A stretch of DNA of 64,000 nt from Streptomyces sp. Ag109_O5-1 (GTDB lineage Bacteria > Actinomycetota > Actinomycetes > Streptomycetales > Streptomycetaceae). Positions 25,868-34,619 of this stretch are shown here, piece after piece. The notes below the pieces were generated by a model. It worked only from the letters and a program-made list of their open reading frames with translations. It ran no database searches and was not told the DNA's origin. The DNA lies in contig NZ_RKQF01000001.1 in NCBI RefSeq assembly GCF_003814875.1, positions 7,378,001 to 7,442,000 of the forward strand. The letters are read 5' to 3'. Within the stretch, counting starts at the first letter, position 1; each line of letters starts with the position of its first letter. The translations under genes were made by a program, and so were the position numbers.

Positions 25868-27940
25868 ATGCGTGAATCACGACGGAGCGTGCGAAGACTC
25901 CTCGCCTTCGCCTTCCCCGCTCTCGCCCTGGCCGTCTCCGGCTTCGTCGCGGCACCGACCGCACAGGCACAGGCACCCGCCCCCCAGCTCGCCCAGGCGT
26001 CCCAGACCTCCCGGGTCGCGCAGAACTCCAAGGCACTGACCGACCCCGCCCGGCAGGCCGTGCACAGCACCGGCAAGGCAGGGCAGAAGGTGCCCACCAA
26101 GCACCTGTGCGCCACCGTCTCCAAGCCCGGTGAGGTCAACTGCTTCGCGCAGCGCCGCACCGACATCAAGCAGCGGCTGTCCGCCGCGCTCGCCGCAGCC
26201 CCCTCCGGCCTGAGCCCGACCAACCTGCACAGCGCCTACAACCTGCCCTCAACCGGCGGCTCCGGCCTGACCGTTGCTGTGGTCGACGCCTACAACGACC
26301 CCAACGCGGCCTCGGACCTGGCCACTTACCGCTCCACGTACGGCCTGTCGGCGTGCACCGTCGCCAACGGCTGCTTCAAGCAGGTCAGCCAGACCGGTTC
26401 GACGACCTCGCTGCCGACGAACGACACCGGCTGGGCCGGTGAGGAAGCGCTCGACATCGACATGGTCAGCGCGGTCTGCCCGAACTGCAACATCATCCTC
26501 GTCGAGGCCAGCTCGGCCACCGACTCCGACCTCGGCACCGCCGAGAACGAGGCCGTCGCGCTCGGCGCCAAGTTCGTCTCCAACAGCTGGGGCGGCTCCG
26601 AGTCCTCCTCGCAGACCAGCGAGGACACCTCGTACTTCAAGCACCCGGGTGTCGCGATCACCGTCTCCGCGGGCGACTCCGGCTACGGCGCCGAGTACCC
26701 GGCGACCTCCCAGTACGTGACCGCCGTCGGCGGCACCGCCCTCTCCACGTCCTCCAGCACCCGTGGCTGGACCGAGTCGGTGTGGAACACCTCCAGCACC
26801 GAGGGCACCGGCTCCGGCTGCTCCTCCTATGACTCCAAGCCGAGCTGGCAGACCGACACCGGCTGCACCAAGCGCATGGAGGCCGACGTCTCCGCGGTCG
26901 CCGACCCGGCCACCGGTGTCGCGGTCTACGACACCTACGGCGGCTCCGGCTGGGCGGTCTACGGCGGCACCAGCGCCTCGTCGCCGATCATCGCCGGCGT
27001 CTACGCCCTCGCGGGCACCCCGGGCACCAGCGACTACCCGGCGAAGTACCCCTACAGCCACACCAGCAACCTGTACGACGTCACCAGCGGCAGCAACGGC
27101 TCCTGCTCCACCTCGTACTTCTGCACCGCCAAGACCGGCTACGACGGCCCGACCGGCTGGGGCACCCCCAACGGCACCACGGCCTTCGCCTCCGGCACCA
27201 GCACCGGCAACACGGTGACCGTCACCAACCCGGGCAGCCAGTCCACCGTCACCGGCTCCTCGGTCAGCCTCCAGATCTCGGCGACCGACAGCGCCGGCGC
27301 CACCCTCACCTACAGCGCCAGCGGCCTGCCCACCGGCCTGTCCATCTCCAGCTCCACCGGCCTGATCTCCGGCACGGCGTCCACCGCGGGCACCTACAGC
27401 ACGACCGTCACCGCGACCGACTCCACCGGCGCCTCCGGCTCGGCCTCCTTCACCTGGACCGTCAGCACCAGCGGCGGCGGCACCTGCACCTCGTCCCAGC
27501 TGCTCGGCAACAACGGCTTCGAGTCGGGCAACACCACCTGGACGGCGAGCAGCGGAGTGATCACCAACTCCAGCAGCGAATCGGCGCACGCCGGCTCCTA
27601 CTACGCCTGGCTCGACGGCTACGGCTCCACCCACACCGACACGCTCTCCCAGTCGGTGACCATCCCGTCCGCCTGCACCAACACCACGTTCACCTTCTAC
27701 CTGCACATCGACACCGCCGAGACCACCACCAGCACCCAGTACGACAAGCTGACGGTCACCGCCGGTTCGACCACCCTGGCCACGTACTCCAACCTCAACG
27801 CGGCCTCCGGATACGTGCAGAAGTCCTTCAGCCTCGGGTCCTACGCGGGCTCGACCGTCACCCTGAAGTTCAGCGGTGTCGAGGACTCCTCGCTCCAGAC
27901 CAGCTTCGTCATCGACGACACCGCGGTGACCACCAGCTGA
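25868..27940 (+). CDS. Secreted sedolisin-like (S53) serine protease with Ig-like and C-terminal sandwich domains
   Basis: A 690-residue exported protein. ATG 25868 gives a signal peptide (RRLLAFAFPALALAVSGFVA, cleavage near AQA) after a GGAGG site. The catalytic domain (about 115-440) has the sedolisin-type Glu/Asp pair in WAGEEALDIDMVSAVCPNC, an oxyanion Asp region (VSAGDSGYGAEYP) and the serine in YGGTSASSPIIAG. A putative Ig-like domain follows (about 450-535, GLPTGLSISSSTGLISGTAS), then a C-terminal beta-sandwich (about 540-690, NNGFESGNTTWTASSG). Unlike classical sedolisins, the N-terminal pro-domain is very short (~85 residues). It probably degrades extracellular proteins. Confidence 0.9.
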   Translation: MRESRRSVRRLLAFAFPALALAVSGFVAAPTAQAQAPAPQLAQASQTSRVAQNSKALTDPARQAVHSTGKAGQKVPTKHLCATVSKPGEVNCFAQRRTDIKQRLSAALAAAPSGLSPTNLHSAYNLPSTGGSGLTVAVVDAYNDPNAASDLATYRSTYGLSACTVANGCFKQVSQTGSTTSLPTNDTGWAGEEALDIDMVSAVCPNCNIILVEASSATDSDLGTAENEAVALGAKFVSNSWGGSESSSQTSEDTSYFKHPGVAITVSAGDSGYGAEYPATSQYVTAVGGTALSTSSSTRGWTESVWNTSSTEGTGSGCSSYDSKPSWQTDTGCTKRMEADVSAVADPATGVAVYDTYGGSGWAVYGGTSASSPIIAGVYALAGTPGTSDYPAKYPYSHTSNLYDVTSGSNGSCSTSYFCTAKTGYDGPTGWGTPNGTTAFASGTSTGNTVTVTNPGSQSTVTGSSVSLQISATDSAGATLTYSASGLPTGLSISSSTGLISGTASTAGTYSTTVTATDSTGASGSASFTWTVSTSGGGTCTSSQLLGNNGFESGNTTWTASSGVITNSSSESAHAGSYYAWLDGYGSTHTDTLSQSVTIPSACTNTTFTFYLHIDTAETTTSTQYDKLTVTAGSTTLATYSNLNAASGYVQKSFSLGSYAGSTVTLKFSGVEDSSLQTSFVIDDTAVTTS

Positions 27941-27958
27941 CAAGTGCCATGCTCTGAC

Positions 27959-27997
27959 CGGATCCCGCCCCCGGAAGCCGTCCGGGTGCGGGATCCG
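27959..27997 (+). terminator. Terminator of the S53 protease gene
   Basis: A hairpin with outer stem CGGATCCCGC / GCGGGATCCG and inner stem CCCGGA / TCCGGG, starting 18 bp after the stop. Confidence 0.85.
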
Positions 27998-28062
27998 TAT
28001 GACGGGCGGCTACGTCATATCGGCATCAAGGGTCCGTTCCCCGACGGAAAGGCGGACACCTC

Positions 28063-28572
28063 ATGCGCCGTACGACGTTCCACCGCGCGTCGCTCGCCAC
28101 GGCCACCCTGCTCCTGCTGGCGGGCTGCGGCTCGCAGAGCGGGGGCGACGGCAAGGGCAGCGGCGCGGTGTCTCCCTCGCCCACCGCCTCCAGCCCCGGC
28201 ACGAGCGCCAGCGCCAGCCCGAGTGCCAGTGGCTCCCCCGGCGGCTGCACGCCGCTGACCTCCGAGCTCACCGCCGCCGACAGCGGCCGTACCTACTGCC
28301 TGGCCGCGGACGGCACCTTCCGGATCACCCTGACCGGCACCGAGCAGCGCCCCTGGAAGAAGATCGCCGAGGCCGGTGACACGAGCGCCCTGAAGCCCAT
28401 GAACTACGGCATCATGCTCCGCGGCGGCGACGCCGGAGCCGCCTACCAGGCCGTCGCCGTCGGCACCGTCACCCTCACCTCGACCCGCCCGCTGTGCGCC
28501 GAACCCACCGCGCCCGGCCAGGTCTCCTGCAAGGGCATCCAGGAGTGGCACGTCACCGTGAAGGTGGGCTGA
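28063..28572 (+). CDS. Putative lipoprotein of unknown function
   Basis: A 169-residue protein with a lipoprotein signal (MRRTTFHRASLATATLLLLA then GCGSQSG; lipobox LLAGC, lipidated Cys24). A Ser/Pro/Ala-rich linker (about 30-60) leads to a globular domain (about 62-169) containing two Cys pairs that could form disulfides (CTPLTSEL...TYCLAADG and LCAEPTAPGQVSCKG). It is anchored to the outer face of the membrane. I do not recognise the domain. It is convergent with the PemK-like gene, with only 3 bp between the stops. Confidence 0.82.
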   Translation: MRRTTFHRASLATATLLLLAGCGSQSGGDGKGSGAVSPSPTASSPGTSASASPSASGSPGGCTPLTSELTAADSGRTYCLAADGTFRITLTGTEQRPWKKIAEAGDTSALKPMNYGIMLRGGDAGAAYQAVAVGTVTLTSTRPLCAEPTAPGQVSCKGIQEWHVTVKVG

Positions 28573-28575
28573 GCC

Positions 28576-29034
28576 TCACCTCGCCAGGTGCCGCACCTGG
28601 TCCCACAGCACCGGGTCGACCACGCCCACCCGGCGCCGCAACTCCCACACCGCGATCTCGCGCAGCTCGTCCGTCTCCAGGAAGCTCGGCCGGCCCTGGG
28701 CGTCCCCGACCGAGCCCGGCGGCAGCGGGATCACCCCGGCCCGCTCGTCGTGGTACTTGCTGGTGATCTTCGCGATGGTCGCCCGGTTCCCGTGCACGGC
28801 CAGCACCAGACAGGGCCGGTCCTTGGCCCCCGGCCCGTCCTCGTAGGGCACGTTGGCCCACCAGATGTCCCCCGGGTGGGGATGTCCGGTCTGCTCGCGG
28901 GTGCCCCGTGGATGCCCCGGCGGCCGGGTCCGGTGCCCACGCGGACGGTGACCCCTGCCCCATCCGTCGACGAGCGTGGCGACCAACGCGAGCAGGACCA
29001 CCGCCGCGAGCGCGAGCCACCATGACGTGTCCAT
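28576..29034 (-). CDS. MazF/PemK-like protein with N-terminal membrane anchor
   Basis: A 152-residue protein. Residues ~5-24 (WWLALAAVVLLALVATLVDG) form one transmembrane helix, followed by a basic His/Arg/Pro linker. The C-terminal ~100 residues fit the PemK/MazF fold: HPGDIWWANVPYEDGPGAKD, RPCLVLAVHGNRATIAKITS, then VWELRRRVGVVDPVLWDQV. Soluble MazF toxins are mRNA interferases encoded with an antitoxin. Here there is a membrane anchor and no antitoxin gene, so it may have a different role or a weak nuclease activity. Function uncertain. Confidence 0.8.
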   Translation of the reverse strand: MDTSWWLALAAVVLLALVATLVDGWGRGHRPRGHRTRPPGHPRGTREQTGHPHPGDIWWANVPYEDGPGAKDRPCLVLAVHGNRATIAKITSKYHDERAGVIPLPPGSVGDAQGRPSFLETDELREIAVWELRRRVGVVDPVLWDQVRHLAR

Positions 29035-29270
29035 ACGACGACGTTACCGGCGCGAGATAATCGACGCGCGCCCTCTCGCAATCCTTATGCGCCGCGGGTC
29101 CAGCCGAACCGGTGACACCACAGGTGAGTTCGCCCACAACGGCCCCTGGCAGAGGAGCGACCGGCTCTTTTGCGCCTTACGCTCGACAAACCGCACGACC
29201 CCCGCCATACCCCATTCCCGACTCCGGTTCCCGGTCCTTCCGGGTCACCGCCAACGGAGGTTTCTGCTTC

Positions 29271-30023
29271 ATGAAGCTCACCGTCGTCGGCTGCTCGGGG
29301 TCGTTCCCGTCCGCGGAATCGGCCTGTTCGAGCTACCTCGTAGAGGCCGACGGCTTCCGGCTGCTCCTCGACATGGGCAACGGCGCCCTGGGCGAGCTGC
29401 AGCGCCACTGCGGTCTCTACGACCTCGACGCGATCTTCCTGAGCCATCTGCACGCCGACCACTGCATCGACATGTGCGCCTATTTCGTGGCGCGCTACTA
29501 CCGCCATGACGGCGGCCCGTGCCCGCCGATCCCGGTCTACGGCCCCGAGGGCACCGAGCACCGGCTCACCACCGCCTACGCCGACACCCCCACCGCCTCC
29601 TCGATGAGCGAGGTCTTCGACTTCCACACGGTCAAGCCGTCCACGTTCGACCTCGGACCCTTCACGGTCCACACCGAGCGGGTCAGCCACCCCGTGGAGG
29701 CGTACGCGATCCGCGTCGAACACGCCGGGAAGTCCCTGACGTACTCGGGCGACACCGGCGTCACGGACGCGCTGGAGGGCCTGGCCCGGGACACCGACCT
29801 GTTCCTGTGCGAGGCCGCCTTCACGCACGGCAAGGAGAACATCCCGGACCTGCACCTCAACGGCCGCGAGGCAGGGGAGACGGCCGCCCGCGCCGGCGCC
29901 CGCAAGCTGGTCCTCACCCACATCCCGCCGTGGACCGACCCCACCGTCAACCTCGCCGACGCCCGCGAGGCCTTCGACGGCCCGGTGGAACTCGCGGCGC
30001 CGAGGGTGACGTACGAGATCTGA
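29271..30023 (+). CDS. Metallo-beta-lactamase-fold hydrolase (RNase Z-like class)
   Basis: A 250-residue enzyme starting MKLTVVGCSGSFPSAESACS. The metal motif is FLSHLHADHCIDM (HxHxDH, about residues 62-67). Further ligands are seen in TYSGDTGVTDAL and LVLTHIPPWTD. The sequence places it among single-domain RNase Z/phnP-like MBL proteins, but it lacks the long flexible arm of classical tRNase Z. It may therefore act on a small phosphodiester or nucleotide. GGAGG sits 10 bases before ATG 29271. It ends in a shared terminator with nagE2. Confidence 0.88.
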   Translation: MKLTVVGCSGSFPSAESACSSYLVEADGFRLLLDMGNGALGELQRHCGLYDLDAIFLSHLHADHCIDMCAYFVARYYRHDGGPCPPIPVYGPEGTEHRLTTAYADTPTASSMSEVFDFHTVKPSTFDLGPFTVHTERVSHPVEAYAIRVEHAGKSLTYSGDTGVTDALEGLARDTDLFLCEAAFTHGKENIPDLHLNGREAGETAARAGARKLVLTHIPPWTDPTVNLADAREAFDGPVELAAPRVTYEI

Positions 30024-30050
30024 CCGTCGTACCACGGAGTTCAGGTCCGT

Positions 30051-30106
30051 GGGTACGGCAAAGGCCCCCCGCAGCCGCCGGGCTGCGGGGGGCCTTTGCC
30101 GTACCC
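30051..30106. terminator. Very strong bidirectional terminator
   Basis: A perfect 26-bp inverted repeat around a 4-nt loop (GCCG at 30077-30080); the arms include AAAGGCCCCCCGCAGCC and its complement. It separates the convergent MBL-fold gene and nagE2. Confidence 0.95.
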
Positions 30107-30115
30107 GTGGGGGAC

Positions 30116-31363
30116 TCACGCCTTCGTGAGGTCCTCCAGCTCCTCCTCGGGCTCGCGGCCCGGGGTGGGGAGGTTGAAGCGGACGATGGCGAAGCGGAAG
30201 ACGAAGTAGTAGATCGCTCCGAAGACCAGCCCGATCGGGATGATCAGCCAGGGCTTGGTCGCCAGGTTCCAGTTGAGTATGTAGTCGATGACACCCGCGG
30301 AGAAGGTGAAGCCCGCGTGCACCCCGAGCGCCCAGGTGATCGCCATCGACAGGGCGGTGAGCACCGCGTGGATCACGTACAGCAGCGGCGCGATGAACAT
30401 GAAGGTGAACTCGATCGGCTCGGTCACACCGGTCACGAAGGAGGTCAGCGCCATCGACAGCATCATGCCCATGACGGCCGCGCGGCGCTCCGGGCGGGCG
30501 GTGTGCGCGATGGCCAGGGCGGCGGCCGGCAGGCCGAACATCATGATGGGGAAGAAGCCGGACATGAACTGACCGGCCGTCGGGTCACCGGCGAAGAAGC
30601 GGGTCAGGTCGCCGTGGACGATCGTGCCGCTCGCGGTCTTGTAGTCACCGATCTGGAACCAGGAGACGGTGTTCACGAACTGGTGCATGCCGACCGGGAT
30701 CAGCGCACGGTTGATCAGACCGAACAGACCGGCACCGAAGGCACCGAGGCCGGTGATCCACTTGCCGAAGTCGGAGATGCCGTCACCGATGGGCTTCCAG
30801 ACCAGACCGAAGAAGACACCCATGACCGTGCCGACGAAGGCCATGATGATCGGGACGAGCCTGCGGCCGTTGAAGAAGCCGAGCCAGTCCACCAGCTTGG
30901 TCCGGTGGAAGCGCTGCCAGACCACCGCGCCCAGCAGACCCATCACCAGGCCGCCCAGCACACCGGGGTTGTTGTAGGTCGCGGCCACGTCCGCGCCGGC
31001 CTGGACCTTCGCCTCGGTGACGGGGAACGCGGTGAGGACGTTCTTGTAGACAAGGAAGCCGACCAGGGCGGCCAGCGCGGTGGAGCCGTCCGACTTCTTG
31101 GCGAAGCCGATCGCGACACCGACGCAGAACAGCAGCGGCAGGTTGTCGAAGATCGCGCCACCCGCGGTGGCGAACACCGCCGTGACCTTGTCGGGCAGGT
31201 GCAGCTTGTCGTGGATGTCCTGCTGGCCGAAGCGGAGCAGCAGGCCCGCCGCCGGCAGCACGGCGATGGGGAGCTGAAGGCTTCGGCCGACCTTCTGCAG
31301 ACCCTGGAACAGACCGGAACCCCACTTCTTCGTGGGGGCCGCCGTTGCGGTGGCGGTTGTCAT
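30116..31363 (-). CDS. nagE2: PTS EIIC permease for N-acetylglucosamine
   Basis: A 415-residue membrane component of the GlcNAc phosphotransferase system, with about ten transmembrane segments. It opens with KKWGSGLFQGLQKVGRSLQL and contains the EIIC motif TGVTEPIEFTFMFIAP (Glu in ITEPIE-like sequence). There is no EIIB or EIIA domain fused, so it depends on the separate NagF. GGAGG lies just before ATG 31363. Two DasR-type operators sit 16-48 bp upstream, so derepression by glucosamine-6-phosphate is expected. The arrangement nagE2-nagE1 with divergent nagF matches S. coelicolor (SCO2907-2905, from memory). Confidence 0.95.
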   Translation of the reverse strand: MTTATATAAPTKKWGSGLFQGLQKVGRSLQLPIAVLPAAGLLLRFGQQDIHDKLHLPDKVTAVFATAGGAIFDNLPLLFCVGVAIGFAKKSDGSTALAALVGFLVYKNVLTAFPVTEAKVQAGADVAATYNNPGVLGGLVMGLLGAVVWQRFHRTKLVDWLGFFNGRRLVPIIMAFVGTVMGVFFGLVWKPIGDGISDFGKWITGLGAFGAGLFGLINRALIPVGMHQFVNTVSWFQIGDYKTASGTIVHGDLTRFFAGDPTAGQFMSGFFPIMMFGLPAAALAIAHTARPERRAAVMGMMLSMALTSFVTGVTEPIEFTFMFIAPLLYVIHAVLTALSMAITWALGVHAGFTFSAGVIDYILNWNLATKPWLIIPIGLVFGAIYYFVFRFAIVRFNLPTPGREPEEELEDLTKA

Positions 31364-31378
31364 ACTTCCTCCATCGGT

Positions 31379-31394
31379 GATGGTCTACACCACT
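31379..31394. promoter_or_regulatory. dre operator 1 (DasR site) upstream of nagE2
   Basis: GATGGTCTACACCACT, close to the DasR consensus ACTGGTCTAGACCAGT. It lies 15 bp upstream of the nagE2 start codon, where repressor binding would block transcription. Confidence 0.85.
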
Positions 31395-31395
31395 C

Positions 31396-31411
31396 AGTGG
31401 TGTAGACCTGT
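31396..31411. promoter_or_regulatory. dre operator 2 (DasR site) upstream of nagE2
   Basis: AGTGGTGTAGACCTGT, a second DasR-like palindrome only 17 bp (centre to centre) from the first. The two sites together form a longer inverted arrangement (TCTACACCAC / GTGGTGTAGA). Confidence 0.85.
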
Positions 31412-31495
31412 TGTACACGATGGGGGCGTTATAAGGAACCCGTCGGTTCCGCAACCGCATCACTACGTGCTGTAGGCCGTACGAAGACTGTCCGC

Positions 31496-32800
31496 TCACG
31501 CCTTCGTGACGTCCTCCACCTCGTCCTCCGGCTCTCTTCCCGGCGTCTTCAGATCGAACCTCGTGATGGCGAACCGGAAGATGACGTAGTAGACCGCCGC
31601 GAAGCACAGACCGATCGGAACGATCAGCCAGGGCTTCGTCGCCAGATGCCAGTTGATGACGTAGTCGATCAGCCCCGCCGAGAAACTGAACCCGTCGTGC
31701 ACCCCGAGCCCCCAGGTCACCGCCATCGACACCCCCGTCAGCAGCGCGTGCACCGCGTACAGCAGGGGCGCGATGAACATGAACGAGTACTCGAGCGGCT
31801 CGGTGATGCCCGTCACGAACGACGTCAGCGCCACTGACATCATCAGACCGCCGATCTCCTTGCGGCGGTGCGGCTTCGCGCAGTGCGTCATCGCGAGCGC
31901 GGCGGCCGGCAGCGCGAACATCATGATCGGGAAGAAGCCCGAGGTGAACTGACCGGCGCTCGGATCGCCCTCCAGGAACATGTTGATGTCGCCGTGCACC
32001 ACCCGCCCGTCGGGCGTCGTGTAGCTGCCGAACTGGAACCAGATGGGCACGTTCAGGAACTGGTGCAGCCCGATCACCAGCAACGCCCGGTTCGCGACCC
32101 CGAACACCCCCGCACCCCACGACCCCGCGTCCCGCAGCCAGTGACTGAAGCTCTCCAGGCCGCTGCCGATCGGCGGCCAGACCCACAGACACAACGCGGC
32201 GAAAGCAATGGCCACGAACGACATGATGATCGGGACCAGCCGCCGCCCGTTGAAGAAACCGAGCCAGTCCACCAGCCTCGTGCGATGGAAACGGGCCCAG
32301 AAGAAAGCGGACAGCAGACCCAGCGCGATCCCGCCGAAGACCCCCGGATTCTGGAACGTGAACGTCGACACCGTCCCGGCGGCGACCTGGCAGCCGATAC
32401 CCGGCAACGTCTTCGAACCGGCCGGGCAGTCCATCGGGAACTGGTGCAGCACCCCGTAATAGACGAGGAAACCCGCCACCGCCGCCAGTGCCGTCGACCC
32501 GTCCGCCTTCTTCGCCATACCGATCGCGACCCCGACGCAGAACAGCAACGGCAACCCGACCGAACTGTCGAGGAGCGCCCCGCCCGCGCCCTTCATCACC
32601 TTGGAGACGACCGTCCAGCCAAGACCCTGGTCGCCGAACACATCCGGCTGGCCCAGCCGGTTCAGGATGCCCGCCGCCGGCAGCACCGCGATCGGCAGCT
32701 GAAGACTCCGCCCCATCTTCTGCAGCCCCTGGAAAAGGGTGTGCCACCGCTCCCGCGCGGGACCGACCGTACTGCCGGCGCTCTCGGCACTCATGGACAC
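31496..32800 (-). CDS. nagE1: PTS EIIC permease, NagE2 paralogue
   Basis: A 434-residue EIIC domain protein, strongly similar to the neighbouring NagE2 over its full length (FQGLQKMGRSLQLPIAVLPA near the N-terminus, TGITEPLEYSFMFIAP in the EIIC signature, REPEDEVEDVTKA at the end). A Cys pair (CPAGSKTLPGIGC) in an extracellular loop is absent from NagE2. It is probably a duplicated GlcNAc or related amino-sugar permease. It shares a 172-bp divergent promoter region with nagF, which holds one dre site. Confidence 0.93.
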   Translation of the reverse strand: MSMSAESAGSTVGPARERWHTLFQGLQKMGRSLQLPIAVLPAAGILNRLGQPDVFGDQGLGWTVVSKVMKGAGGALLDSSVGLPLLFCVGVAIGMAKKADGSTALAAVAGFLVYYGVLHQFPMDCPAGSKTLPGIGCQVAAGTVSTFTFQNPGVFGGIALGLLSAFFWARFHRTRLVDWLGFFNGRRLVPIIMSFVAIAFAALCLWVWPPIGSGLESFSHWLRDAGSWGAGVFGVANRALLVIGLHQFLNVPIWFQFGSYTTPDGRVVHGDINMFLEGDPSAGQFTSGFFPIMMFALPAAALAMTHCAKPHRRKEIGGLMMSVALTSFVTGITEPLEYSFMFIAPLLYAVHALLTGVSMAVTWGLGVHDGFSFSAGLIDYVINWHLATKPWLIVPIGLCFAAVYYVIFRFAITRFDLKTPGREPEDEVEDVTKA

Positions 32801-32838
32801 GTCCTTTGGGCCATGGGGGGTTTGTCGACCGGGTGTCA

Positions 32839-32854
32839 GCTGGTGTAGACCAGT
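32839..32854. promoter_or_regulatory. dre operator (DasR site) between nagE1 and nagF
   Basis: GCTGGTGTAGACCAGT, a near-consensus DasR site 38 bp upstream of the nagE1 start and 118 bp before nagF. It could control both divergent genes. Confidence 0.9.
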
Positions 32855-32972
32855 CGACAGACGGTTCCGCCGCGATGCTCGCCATCATTCGGCACGCGCG
32901 GCACGACCGCTCGCAAAGATGGGCCAACTGTGGGTTACTGCGACAAAGCGGTTCGGATCAGGGAGAGAACAC

Positions 32973-33206
32973 ATGGCCACCAAGGCTGAGAAGATCGTCG
33001 CCGCACTGGGCGGCCTCGACAACATCGAGGAGATCGAGGGCTGCATCACCCGGCTGCGCACCGAGGTCAACGACGCCTCGCTGGTCGACGAAGCCGCCCT
33101 GAAGGCCGCCGGAGCCCACGGCGTCGTCAAGATGGGCACTGCCATCCAGGTCGTCATCGGCACCGACGCCGACCCGATCGCCGCGGAGATCGAAGACATG
33201 ATGTGA
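32973..33206 (+). CDS. nagF: PTS EIIB component for N-acetylglucosamine
   Basis: A 77-residue soluble EIIB domain. The phosphorylated cysteine lies in IEEIEGCITRLRTEVND (Cys24), and the C-terminal GVVKMGTAIQVVIGTDADPI is typical of glucose/GlcNAc EIIB. It passes phosphate from EIIA (crr, not in this window) to GlcNAc carried by NagE2 or NagE1. GGGAGAG precedes ATG 32973. It ends in a strong hairpin. Confidence 0.96.
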   Translation: MATKAEKIVAALGGLDNIEEIEGCITRLRTEVNDASLVDEAALKAAGAHGVVKMGTAIQVVIGTDADPIAAEIEDMM

Positions 33207-33224
33207 ACCTCGCGGTTCACCCCG

Positions 33225-33257
33225 AAGGGGCTCCTCCCACCTAGGGAGGAGCCCCTT
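33225..33257 (+). terminator. Terminator of nagF
   Basis: A near-perfect stem (AAGGGGCTCCTCCC / GGGAGGAGCCCCTT) with a 5-nt loop (ACCTA), 18 bp after the stop. Confidence 0.9.
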
Positions 33258-33283
33258 CCGCCGCTCCCGATAGGCTCATGGCC

Positions 33284-34024
33284 ATGTCTCGAATCGACGG
33301 CCGCACCCCCGAACAACTCCGCCCGGTCACCATCGAACGCGGCTGGAGCAAGCACGCCGAGGGCTCCGTCCTCGTCTCCTTCGGCGACACCAAGGTCTTC
33401 TGCACCGCCTCCGTCACCGAAGGCGTCCCCCGCTGGCGCAAGGGCAGCGGCGAGGGCTGGGTCACCGCCGAGTACGCCATGCTCCCCCGCGCCACCAACA
33501 CCCGCGGCGACCGCGAGTCCGTCAAGGGCAAGATCGGCGGCCGCACCCACGAGATCTCCCGCCTCATCGGCCGCTCCCTGCGCGCGGTCATCGACTACAA
33601 GGCCCTCGGCGAGAACACCATCGTCCTCGACTGCGACGTCCTCCAGGCCGACGGCGGCACCCGCACCGCTGCCATCACCGGCGCCTACGTGGCGCTGGCC
33701 GACGCCGTCGCCTGGGCCAAGGAACGCAAACTCATCAAGGCCGGCCGCCAGCCCCTGACCGGCACGGTCTCCGCCGTCTCGGTCGGCATCGTCGGCGGCG
33801 TCCCCCTCCTCGACCTCTGTTACGAGGAAGACGTCAGGGCCGACACCGACATGAACGTCGTCTGCACCGGCGACGGCCGCTTCGTCGAGGTCCAGGGCAC
33901 CGCCGAGGCCGAGCCCTTCGCCCGCGACGAACTCAACGCCCTCCTCGACCTCGCGGTCACCGGCTGCACCGAACTCGCCGCCATCCAGCGGGCCGCGCTC
34001 GAAGCCACCCTCGCGGCAAAGTAA
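33284..34024 (+). CDS. rph: Ribonuclease PH
   Basis: A 246-residue phosphorolytic exoribonuclease that trims tRNA 3' ends. Signature segments are SRIDGRTPEQLRPVTIERGW, then GSVLVSFGDTKVFCTASV, RSLRAVIDYKALGENTIVLD and CDVLQADGGTRTAAITGAYV with the phosphate-binding region, and LDLCYEEDVRADTDMNVV. ATG 33278 (two residues longer) is an alternative start. The rph-lipoprotein-rdgB order is a common Streptomyces group. Confidence 0.97.
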   Translation: MSRIDGRTPEQLRPVTIERGWSKHAEGSVLVSFGDTKVFCTASVTEGVPRWRKGSGEGWVTAEYAMLPRATNTRGDRESVKGKIGGRTHEISRLIGRSLRAVIDYKALGENTIVLDCDVLQADGGTRTAAITGAYVALADAVAWAKERKLIKAGRQPLTGTVSAVSVGIVGGVPLLDLCYEEDVRADTDMNVVCTGDGRFVEVQGTAEAEPFARDELNALLDLAVTGCTELAAIQRAALEATLAAK

Positions 34025-34153
34025 AGGGCGACCAAAAAGCGGAGGTACGGCAGGGCAACCCGAGCGGCGGACCCCGCGTCCCTATGGATACGGGCGCACG
34101 GCATCACCACCGTGCGCCCGGCCAGTCGTACACAACGGGAGGGGAACACCGTC

Positions 34154-34558
34154 ATGGCCGCCGACCGACGCCGAGGCCGTCGCATCACCGCCATCGCCGC
34201 CGCAGCCGCGACCACCGCGCTCACCGCCGCCCTGCTCACCGGCTGCGACTCGATGAACAAGGCCCTGGACTGCGTCCAGACCGCCGACACCATCGCCGAC
34301 AGCGTCACCGACCTCCAGCAGGCCGTGGAGAAGGCGTCGAACGACCCGACCCGGATCGAAGCGGCCATCACGTCCATCGGGAACAACCTCGACAAGATCC
34401 ACAACAAGACGGACAACGTCGACCTCGACAAGGCCACCCAGGACATGCGCCAGGCCCTGGCCAAGGTCCAGACGGCCGTCCACAACGGTGACAACACACC
34501 CGACATCAGCGGGGTCACGGACGCGGCCGGCGAACTGACGAAGGTCTGCAAGCCGTAG
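34154..34558 (+). CDS. Putative lipoprotein with helical C-terminal domain
   Basis: A 134-residue protein. The signal peptide (RRITAIAAAAATTALTAALL) ends in the lipobox LLTGC (Cys34), and is followed by DSMNKALDCVQTADTIADSV. The mature part is a helical bundle with regularly spaced Leu/Ile/Val (SDLQQAVEKASNDP-like, DMRQALAKVQTAVHNGD). GGGAGGGGAA is a good ribosome binding site. Two Cys (in ALDCVQ and KVCKP) may form a disulfide. No known function. Confidence 0.82.
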   Translation: MAADRRRGRRITAIAAAAATTALTAALLTGCDSMNKALDCVQTADTIADSVTDLQQAVEKASNDPTRIEAAITSIGNNLDKIHNKTDNVDLDKATQDMRQALAKVQTAVHNGDNTPDISGVTDAAGELTKVCKP

Positions 34559-34619
34559 CGGGCGACCGGCGGGTGGAACCCGGCGCGGGGGCCGCGGCGC
34601 TGCCGGGATACTGGTCCCC

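Noticed and set aside
28063..29034. Lipoprotein and MazF-like gene as a toxin-antitoxin pair
   Set aside because: The genes are convergent, not cotranscribed, and the lipoprotein is exported, unlike an antitoxin.
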